Shown here in pieces: positions 57,151-64,000 of a stretch of DNA of 64,000 nt. Where the stretch lies: NCBI GenBank assembly GCA_933228895.1, contig OW121853.1, forward strand, positions 74,074,645 through 74,138,644, written 5' to 3'. The position numbers and the translations under genes are program-made. This stretch comes from Platycnemis pennipes (Eukaryota > Arthropoda > Insecta > Odonata > Platycnemididae). Position 1 is the stretch's first letter. Each line of letters opens with the position of its first letter. The notes below the pieces were generated by a model. The model was not told where the DNA came from and made no database searches. It worked only from the letters and a program-made list of their open reading frames with translations.

Positions 57151-57772
57151 ATTTAATACATACAATAAATACACATGCATACAAATACATACAATCTACA
57201 TCTACTTCCGCCATCTGCTTTCTCCGTTTATTTAGTATAATTTTTGTCATGTTTTATTAACTACCACCCTTAACTTTCTTCTTTTTAAAAGGAGTGTAAA
57301 CTTACCCCAGGTACTGTGTAAACCTGCCCCCTTTAGGGCGCAAGTTTACACAGGTGACTTCACTCAATAATATTTTAAGTACATAAAAAAGTATGATAGT
57401 ATGAGGCTCTTGATAGGTTTCTAAATGGAGGTTAATTATCAAGTAATACCTCAGTATGGAAGGCATGTAAATCACTGCAATACAAAAAATAAGAAAAATC
57501 GAAATAAAAAAACTGTGTAAACCTGCCCCGGTCTACCCTACCGTGTGTGACACCACAGTGGGTGTATGATTCCTGCTCAAAGGGTTGCAGCTTACCTTTC
57601 GACGGTTATATTGTGGAGGGTGATTCCGCTGCAAAAGCTTCATGCTCTACTTCAGAGCAAGGAAAAACGCAAGAAACACTCACTGATGTTTCAATGTGTA
57701 GCACGATTGCTGAAGATAGATCTCGATTCAATGTTAATGAGACGGTGAACAGAGACTTCTCTTCTGCACCAG

Positions 57773-57790
57773 AACCACGCTCTGCTACCA
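57773..57790 (-). other. Primer binding site of the chimeric element
   Basis: The minus strand reads TGGTAGCAGAGCGTGGTT, 2 nt after the 5' LTR end (CTCA|ac). It is identical to the Copia primer site at 1514-1531. It proves the minus-strand orientation and shows that the TOPBP1 sequence begins immediately beside the primer site with no gag leader. Confidence 0.85.
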
Positions 57791-57792
57791 GT

Positions 57793-58209
57793 TGAGATCG
57801 GTTTTTTATCGGGTGATTAACAAGTTCAGTCCAAGTTCCCTTGGAGACGTATTTATTCGGCACCTTTCCTCCCCCCTGGAAACGAGACGAGCAGAAAAGG
57901 ATAGGGAAGGAAGGGCATCTTCTCCTCTTGTCCGCGTGCTTGACGGCAACCGGTGTTGGAAGGATGCTTCGGCGACGTTCCGCTTGCTGGCCTCTAAGGC
58001 AATGAGCCCCCGCCTTGGCCAGGCCCTCCTTTATATGTCGAGGCTGGCTTTTGACCCTCCGCCGGGGCCCCTATTGGATTGGGATACTGCTTTTAGCGGC
58101 CGGAGTGGCCGATGACTCGACTCACTCTTCGCGCTGAGTCTTGCTTCTCCGATCCCTTTCCACATTAGCGGTAAACAAAGGGGGGGGGGGGTGGCGGAGA
58201 CACGGTTCA
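57793..58209 (-). repeat. 5' LTR of the chimeric element
   Basis: 417 bp, about 97-98% identical by eye to 49745-50165 apart from G/C homopolymer length. Minus strand begins TGAACCGTG and ends GATCTCA. Confidence 0.85.
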
Positions 58210-58216
58210 CTATACA

Positions 58217-58500
58217 GACTATAGCCTTCATAGAGGGCAAGGGCCTAGCCATGTTGATACACCGGTTCCCGTCAGATCACCGAAGTTAAGCAACGTTGGG
58301 CCCGGACGGAGGTTGGATGGGTGTCCCCCTTCCATAACTCTACCGTGGTGTTCTTGTCCCCTGTCTGCGTGTGGCGGGCAGGTTAAATGTGGGTTGGCAC
58401 AATGGATCTAAAGAGGTCTAAGTGCCAGGGGGGCTCCAGAAGGCCTCCGCCCACTCCTCCAATTTACATTTATACCCTTCGTAGAGGGTAATCAATTTTT
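58217..58500 (+). mobile_element. 5S-rRNA-derived SINE (SINE3-like)
   Basis: 58248-58325 reads gcctagccatgttgatacac, cggttcccgtcagatcaccg, aagttaagcaacgttgggcc and ggttggatgggtg. This is a 5S rRNA 5' and middle region (usual CACCGGTTCTCGTCCGATCACCGAAGTTAAGCA with box C GGATGGGTGACC). The 5S 3' end is replaced by a body with gttggcacaatggatctaaa, aggtctaagtgcc and ggctccagaaggcctccgcc, ending ttcgtagagggtaatcaattttt. The upstream ccttcatagagggcaaggg mirrors that end. It is not a functional 5S gene, since the closing stem is absent. Confidence 0.8.
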
Positions 58501-60114
58501 TGAGCGTATCTGGTGCAGACAAGAATATAACATCTCTCAAACCAAGAGTTGCGCCCATAAGTTCATGTGCTTGTTGCATGCTTCATGGTTACAAACTACC
58601 CTATATAAACTCTAGGTTGTTTGAAGGGTACTCCGAAGACGTTAATGTAGAAGCATGGGGGCATATTTTCAATAAATCTCTTCCACTTCCAGAATCCAAA
58701 CGAAGATCATCGGTATGATGGTACTCTGGCCAAAATACAAAAGGTGATTATAGTGTACTGGATGCGGCATACGCAAGCTACCCTCCAGGTGATAACGAAG
58801 CCAGAATGAGGGTGCTTGGGAAGCATTAGTCCACACTTTCTCGGCACAAAAAATTCCGTTTCTACTGTTTCTAATAGAGACTGCTTATGTATTAAAGCAT
58901 AAATAACAATGGAATCGTACCCAAATGTCATCGCAGTGGTATAGGTTCACATTCCTAAGTTTATTTAAGGGAGGTGGTAACAATGCATTTCATTCCAATT
59001 AGAGTAAATTTTATCCCATAAAAACTGATTCGAATTTTACCTATTTAAACTACATGATTGAAGTGTTTATGCGCTTCCACCACTTATGTGACGATTTATT
59101 AAAAGTGAATTCCATTAATCATTTTGCTTATAAGTTTTACTTCATGCAAAAATAACTTCATCCGTGAGTATCGCGAGTAATAAGCCCGTATGTCCGTGCC
59201 TAAAAACATGGCGGACCTTTCATCTTACACGTAAATCAGCCAGTAGTTTTTTAACCTCCCTTGAAAATATCAATCCAATCTCCGCAAGACGACCGCAGAG
59301 AAGTTAGTAAAGGGACAAAGGCTGGTGTTCCGATCTCGACTGCCGCACGTTCATGCGACGCGACCGCTCCCTGGGGATGAAGATGCGAGCCATCCGTGCT
59401 TCTGGGCGAGCGCCCGTCGACGATCTTCTCAATCTAAGACCGCGTGGGTGTTCCGTGTGGTTTGGGGTGTGAAGGCGGACGTGGGGGTGGGAGGGTAAGG
59501 GCCGAAAGTAAAGAGGGGGGAAAGGGGTCGCAGGCACGTAGCCGGGGGGGAGGCTTCTGAGGCTTCAGCCCCCCCTCCCCCTGACATTTTTTCCCAATAA
59601 TTTTCTTGTTCTAATTTTAATTGGGCGTGATAATCCGGATTACGCTGCGTATAATTCAAGTGTTAAGTGTCTTGAATCGTCATCACTACTTTGATGCATG
59701 TTTGTGGTTAATAATTGTTCTTTTCAATCTGATACGTATGCAAGCGTTGAACTTCTATTCTGGGGCCGGTCAAATTAACTGCTATAAAACAAAGTAAGCA
59801 GTGAAGTTTGCCAGTGAGAAGAGATACGGATGGGGACAGTGAAAGTAAACACCATGCACTGAAAAGTAAGGGTGAGATATGTCGGCGCTGAACGGACAAG
59901 GCTGATTTGTTTCAAGTTACACTACACTAGACTTAGTCCTCCCTCCGAAGTAAATTTCTGGCTACGTGCCTACATGGAAGCGGCCTTCGAGTTCCAATCA
60001 GTGGACCTCACCTCTTTCTGACTGGTCTGCGCATGCGCCAAAGTAAAATCTTGTTGTTGTTAGGAGAGGGGACCTAGAGCCGACGGTCATTTCCTTCTCC
60101 TAAAAGATCAAACC
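58501..60114. other. Unannotated stretch
   Basis: The frame 58500-58718 (plus, 72 residues, containing EAWGHIFNKSLPLPESKR) is not recognised. 59290-59600 is GC-rich with a CCCCC run. No gene called. Confidence 0.35.
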
Positions 60115-60215
60115 CTACATCAGCATAATACCCTGCAAGCTACCGCTATGGTATGTGGCAGTGGGTGAACCATCACCAGGAAAGCATTTTAAATCAATAG
60201 ATAGGGAAAAAGGAT
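60115..60215 (-). repeat. CR1-like LINE 3' tail, solo copy
   Basis: cagcataataccctgcaagc, taccgctatggtatgtggca, gtgggtgaaccatcacc and an aggaaagcattttaaatcaa continuation shared with 39895-40000. Confidence 0.55.
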
Positions 60216-60264
60216 AGGTATTGGTGTTGGGGTAGTAATTTAGGAAGCGTGGGAAGTGTCGAGG

Positions 60265-60480
60265 GAAACCTGGCGTCGGCACTACCCTGCTCTTAACGAT
60301 AGGCACCAAGAGGTCCACGGATTAACATCCCATCCGACGGAGGGGTTATGAACTTCGCTGGATTGCTCTCCACAAAGCACTCGAGTAGGTCACGGTAAAC
60401 CAAAGAAAAATATATGCCAATACCAGGATACGAATCCGGGTCCTCGGAATATGATACCAGTACTCTAGCCAAATTAACCC
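60265..60480 (-). mobile_element. SINE family A, copy 8
   Basis: In reverse: ggcactaccctgctcttaac..gat, ccacggattaacatcccatc..cgacgg, then ctccacaaagcactcgagta. At the head: gatacgaatccgggtcctcg (box B) and agtactctagccaaattaac (box A). Near full length. Confidence 0.75.
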
Positions 60481-62114
60481 CATCTCCTCAAATATTCGGG
60501 GTTACATGATAAGTAAGCGAGAAGATTTTTTGAGCAAACACACTCAAGTGTTATGCATTAAGAATATGACGGAGATGAGCAAGATAAACGTATAAGTTGG
60601 ATTGCCAATCATAATTAATTACCTTCCCAGCAACTTCGATCACTATCATTACCGTCCTCCGTTACTCCGATAACTGGCATCGGAGACTAAAACGGTAGTC
60701 TGTAAGGACTTCGACATTTTTTCCGTTGCCTTTCCTCGACCTCGGAGAGAGGAGGCAAAGATTGCCGAAGTATTGTTGACTTATATGACGCAACATCTAC
60801 GAGCCAATAAGAGAAATCAGCAGTAATTTGTTTTTCAAGCAAAGCCACACAAAAAACATTGTATATGGATAGCACATTTGGTGATTACATGTTATCGTGA
60901 AATTAGTTATCTTTATTTAATGGAAAATTGGATTAAAAGCGTCAAATTATGTGAATTGTTTACATTTTATCTATGAATCCATTTAATGTGTTTGTGAAAC
61001 TTTAAAAGAAAATTTGCATACCTTCCGTGAATCAACCTCAGAATTCCAAGGTTGTTGCCATACAGTATAGGCAACACCACCTAGATTAGATATAATATAG
61101 GTGGTGTTGGTATAGGGCCCCTGAATGTGTCCTACGATATCCCAGCGTTGACTTCTAAAAAAATCAATAGTCATTGGGCCACATGATGTCGAGCATTAGA
61201 AATGTAAATTACGGAGAGAAACTCCTTTTCTCCGTAATTAGAATGAATCTCGAGGCTGAAGCTCGAATTCTTCGACGTCGAAACTCGAATGAAGTTGGTA
61301 GGGTAGGTAATTGGATTAAATGCCAAGTAAAGGGACAAAGAAAGAGATAAATGCTTTTAAAAGCCATTTTATGCCAATGAATTGTACAGCGTGCAATAAT
61401 TGGAATTTCATGTAAATACGTACCTTTTCCGCGCAACCGTTCATGCACTGGGGAGATTTTCACGCAATCCACCCCCCTTTACACGATGTAATTTTCGCCA
61501 CCCATCCCTCTATGCATCAAAATGCGCAGCAACAAGCCTGCTCCACAGTCTCAAGACCATATCAGTTCTTTAACTTTAACCGAGCGTTAAACTGCTACTA
61601 CTAAAACGTCTAAGCTGCAACAAAAAAGTCTAGGTTAACGGCATTTGAAAATTACTCACTTCTTTTGGCACAGGATTATAGATGTTTGTCAAGCATCACG
61701 GTATAGGCACCAATGAATACGCTCTTCCATCGATAATATTTGCATCGATGGACCAAACGGCGTGCAATATGACACCTCAAGATTGGGTCGCAAGATAAAA
61801 ATTTAAAGCATGGTTTAAACCCACATTTCAAAAAAGACATAAGGCGATGTTTTGACGATCTAGAATGGGGGATATCACCTCATTTGCGGCAGCGAGACGT
61901 GCATAATAATGACCGAAAAAATGGCAGAACTGGAAACATTAAAATTAATAAGGTTTGAGAAAAAATTAAGGTTTAACGGGTACCCGGAGCAAAAAGCAAA
62001 AGGATTCTAAGGAGAGTAGAATTTAAGACCAATTTGAGAATATTGATAGGTATGATGGAAGAAAGTTTCGAAAGGAAAGGCTGATGGGAAGAACTACAGA
62101 GTAATTTATTATTA
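60481..62114. other. Unannotated stretch with two short perfect hairpins
   Basis: No gene called. At 61069-61108 caacaccaccta pairs with taggtggtgttg, and at 61209-61240 attacggagaga-type arms flank a short loop (ctccgtaatt at right). Otherwise AT-rich. Confidence 0.4.
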
Positions 62115-62480
62115 TTATTATAAGTATTCTACCGGTGAAGGTAGGTTTAAATGGACATTTAATTCAAGTCCATTGTGATCTTGGGAGAGTTTAATTGAGG
62201 TGGTTTCCCGTTGCCTGCCTCAATAGTGTTTTTAACGTGACACCATCACTTGTTAGGCCGCCCCACTGGGGTCAGACGCCTTCTCACAGCCGCCTCACTG
62301 AGGAAGAGACGCTGCGAGTACGGTACGTGGACTACCTTTCGTCAGGCTCCTACCCTTCGACCTGTCTGGCACGGGTGACCCTACCAGGAGCAATATTAGT
62401 TACTCCCGCCAGTGTAGCTCTAGGGGTCACGGGAACACGCAAGCCCCAATCCCACCACGACAAGGCGTAGTCCATGGGGA
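62115..62480. repeat. GC-richer repeat-like block after a (TTA)n run
   Basis: (TTA/ATT)n at 62108-62122, then ttctaccggtgaaggtaggt, gaggtggtttcccgttgcct, ttcgacctgtctggcacggg, tgaccctaccaggagca and tagctctaggggtcacggga, then ccaccacgacaaggcgtagt. I recall similar blocks as dispersed repeats in arthropod sequences but cannot assign a family. The 91-residue plus-strand frame has no domain. Confidence 0.4.
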
Positions 62481-62499
62481 AGGGTACAGAGTAATGCCC

Positions 62500-62765
62500 C
62501 AGATGAAATCAATATTCGTCACTTCCCTCTAACTTTCTCACCTATTCTTCCCTCAATATTTGCCATTCTATATTTCATTCGCCCATTTTTTTTTCTTTTC
62601 CTTCGAATTCCTTCCAATTCCTTCCTCTTCTCACTCATCATATCTTACAAGCCTTCATTATTCATCTTTCTCTGAACCCAGCCTATCTTCTCTTTCTCTC
62701 TCTCGTTCTCCTAACCCATATATCAAATACTTCCAAACTACTTTTGTCTTCCTACCTTAAATACT
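62500..62765 (-). pseudogene. LINE RT C-terminal fragment (weak)
   Basis: The minus strand reads MMSEKRKELEGIRRKRKK and nearby IWVRRTRERE..ISWVQRKMNN across frames, resembling WCWRRM...SW..R.TNNEVL.MVGEKR.LLE.IRRRQKNW. Diverged and broken. Confidence 0.4.
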
Positions 62766-63025
62766 TCCACAAGCACATAACATCACGCATTATAATATTC
62801 TGTTCACCTATTTAATCAAACAACCATGCTGAAGGTTAATCACCGTGTCCCTGTCATAAATTCCCATATTTATTAGCACGCTTCTTTTTTTATCAATGCA
62901 ATCTTTTTATTGCACAGACAGAAACAGAACTCGATAAATCGAAATAAAATAGGCCTGAATACTAATCATTATACTCCAGCTTTTAATCAACATATCTCTA
63001 TGAAACAAAATTATGTTCCTTACTG

Positions 63026-63322
63026 CAGTGTAAAAAGTAGATCTGATTTTAAGGTACAAAAGCGATCTGAATTTCAGATGCAACAATTTTAAGACAGGGT
63101 ATGTTGAATTTGAGCAGTAATATCTTGTCTAAAAATAAGGCAGGCGAACGGCTGAAAATCAGACCATCCAGAATCCTGCTTCCTCTGCTTCCTGCTCAAC
63201 TGCTCCTGTACCAACCATCCATGTTCCTGCCTCTTCTGTACCTTAAATCCGTGTTCCTGCCTTACAACCAGACAGCGCTTAAATTCAGATCGCACTGAAA
63301 ATCAGATCAACTTTTTACAGTG
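63026..63322 (+). mobile_element. CACTG-ended MITE, copy 3
   Basis: 297 bp, flanked by tg (63024-63025 and 63323-63324). The 5' terminus reads CAGTGTAAAAAG (one change from CACTG); the 3' terminus is intact. The interior matches copies 1 and 2 closely, including a cctgcttcctctgcttcctg tract. Confidence 0.85.
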
Positions 63323-63640
63323 TGGGAAACATCTGTGATAGAATCAAATTATTCCATTATCATCGGTTCAGAAAATCATGAAACTGGAGGGTTAAAAAAT
63401 AAGATCTATTGGCAGCAATCTACTTAAGGAAAAACTTTTCTAGAGCTTTACTTCTCCTTTCAATCAGAAATCGAAAAAATAACTCGACATTAGATCCTTC
63501 TCGTGGGAGAAATCTACGCTAGAAACGGGAATCATTCAAACGCATTCATAAGTTCCGGAGATACGGCGTCACAAACACACTCCACTAGACGATAAATTAA
63601 TGCAGATAGATAATAATTTCCAACCACAGCGTTATTACGT
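63323..63640. other. Unannotated stretch
   Basis: AT-rich, no supported feature. Confidence 0.35.
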
Positions 63641-64000
63641 AATAACGTCGTCCGTCTCGGGGCGGCTTAAAGATTCAGCACGCGAAGCATTACGCCGAGG
63701 TGATGACCGATAACTCGAGGGGTCATTCCCGCCCTGAAGGGAGTGCCGTGCGAGACTTCCTTAGCGGGGGCCCTTGAGCCTCCGACGACGGTGATGTCGT
63801 CGGAGATGGTAACGACACGAGTAGGAGGTATTATGCAATTCCCGCACGGCTTGCAAAAGCCTTCCTCCGCGGGATGAATCCGAAATGCACAGCCTCCGAG
63901 GGCGGACGCGTTTGAGAGGCGCGAGTCGACGATAATAACCACGCTAATCCGTTCGCGGGGGGGGGGGGGAAGGAGGTGGGAAAGACAGGAAGTGGGGAGG
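63641..64000 (-). other. GC-rich edge with an open minus-strand frame
   Basis: A 91-residue frame (63942-63667, minus) contains VDSRLSNASALGGCAFRIHP and CKPCGNCIIPPTRVVTISDD. Composition changes sharply to GC/CpG-rich and a 13-G run follows at about 63958-63970. It could be the edge of a real exon or CpG island that continues outside the window. No domain recognised. Confidence 0.3.

Larger units (their letters stand above)
55077..57538 (+). mobile_element. Pogo/Tigger-like DNA transposon inserted in TOPBP1
   Basis: Ends GGGTAGACCGGGGCAGGTTT and its complement, flanked by TA (55075-55076 and 57539-57540). Removing the element and one TA rejoins the BRCT2 text in frame (KKWGI to PCVTPQW). Subterminal ggggcaagtttacaca motifs are repeated at both ends. 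Contains a decayed DDE transposase and a younger hAT insertion. Confidence 0.85.
54238..57772 (+). pseudogene. TOPBP1: TOPBP1 retrocopy, domain-shuffled, intronless, interrupted
   Basis: Begins about 54238 with MAGCFENVQIPTVQKNP. From 54410 it covers BRCT4 (GLKFVVAGFDGDPDDEDAGE, then VGEVITPLWLEDC) and from 54735 BRCT5 (KNAVAYTHLICPTPEGNKYA, then AVKWGLPAVTKDRILA). At about 54968 it jumps to the C-terminal half of BRCT2 (KCGQYSP, stop, LEAKETGLLVIGDPSGTRF), is split at 55074/57541 by a DNA transposon, and resumes CVTPQWVYDSCSKG plus the following linker, ending at the primer binding site (about 57772). TOPBP1 is a nuclear scaffold of the ATR checkpoint and replication initiation. Frameshifts near 54300 and 54745 and stops at 54575 and 54992 make it non-functional. 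The order 4-5-2 is unlike any normal TOPBP1. It is antisense to the LTR element. Confidence 0.85.
49745..58209 (-). mobile_element. Chimeric LTR retrotransposon carrying TOPBP1 and ATXN10 retrocopies
   Basis: Two LTRs in direct orientation (49745-50165 and 57793-58209) end TG..CA. On the minus strand the order is 5' LTR, primer binding site, TOPBP1 fragments (antisense), ATXN10 fragment (sense), pol remnant (RNase H, integrase), AT-rich 3' region, polypurine tract, 3' LTR. Gag, protease and the RT core are absent. The LTRs differ at about nine positions in ~415 plus homopolymer indels, so the insertion is not new. Flanks attat (left) and ctata (right) give no clear target duplication. The RNase H-integrase order and sequence place the element in Ty3/gypsy. 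The element must have depended on enzymes from a complete relative. Confidence 0.85.

Noticed and set aside
58248..58370. A functional 5S rRNA gene
   Set aside because: Only the 5' and middle parts match; the closing 3' strand is replaced by unrelated sequence.
58500..58718. A further piece of TOPBP1 or another captured gene outside the LTR
   Set aside because: It lies beyond the LTR and 5S SINE and I see no BRCT motif; the frame is unrecognised.
1..64000. CRISPR arrays, operons or bacterial features
   Set aside because: No regularly spaced repeats with unique spacers; LINE, SINE, LTR and intronless retrocopy content is eukaryotic.

Overview
The window looks like eukaryotic nuclear DNA, most likely from an arthropod with a large, repeat-rich genome (probably an insect; I cannot name the species). 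It is AT-rich with short GC- and purine-rich islands, has no operons, and almost every recognisable coding trace belongs to a transposable element or a retrocopy. I found no intact single-copy host gene, no intact tRNA or rRNA gene, no CRISPR array and nothing bacterial.

The most unusual locus is an LTR retrotransposon of about 8.5 kb on the minus strand (49745-58209). It has two LTRs of about 420 bp (TG...CA), an initiator-tRNA-Met-type primer binding site and a clean polypurine tract. Gag, protease and most of the reverse transcriptase are missing. In their place it carries intronless pieces of two host genes: TOPBP1 (BRCT4-BRCT5 followed by BRCT2, so out of order, and antisense to the element) and ATXN10 (sense, joined in frame to the remaining RNase H-integrase part of pol). 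A pogo/Tigger-like DNA transposon later entered the TOPBP1 piece at a TA, and a hAT element then entered the pogo element. The insertion layers can therefore be ordered.

Left third (1-20 kb): a LINE 3' end; an ~800-bp hAT-type element; a compact Copia element (1334-2373) that keeps only a short gag between LTRs that look identical (TR-GAG-like); a 260-bp palindrome; a CR1-like LINE relic with its 3' tail; a CACTG-ended MITE; a tandem array at 13.7-14.2 kb; and a 1.2-kb element whose ~150-bp inverted arms flank a LINE fragment. Middle (20-48 kb): tRNA-derived SINEs; several decayed LINE RT C-termini; and a 2-kb hAT element (28292-30317) with a perfect 8-bp target duplication that contains a PIF/Harbinger-type element with a MADF-domain exon, a second MITE and a jockey-like LINE end. 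An inverted-repeat pair at 47.2-48.7 kb contains a TTAA-flanked element. Right end: a 5S-rRNA-derived SINE abuts the LTR element, followed by more SINE and LINE tails, a third CACTG MITE and a GC-rich edge of unknown nature.

The genes do not form a pathway. The window records successive transposition, internal deletion and capture of host mRNA. All identifications come from reading motifs by eye, and clade-level names are provisional.
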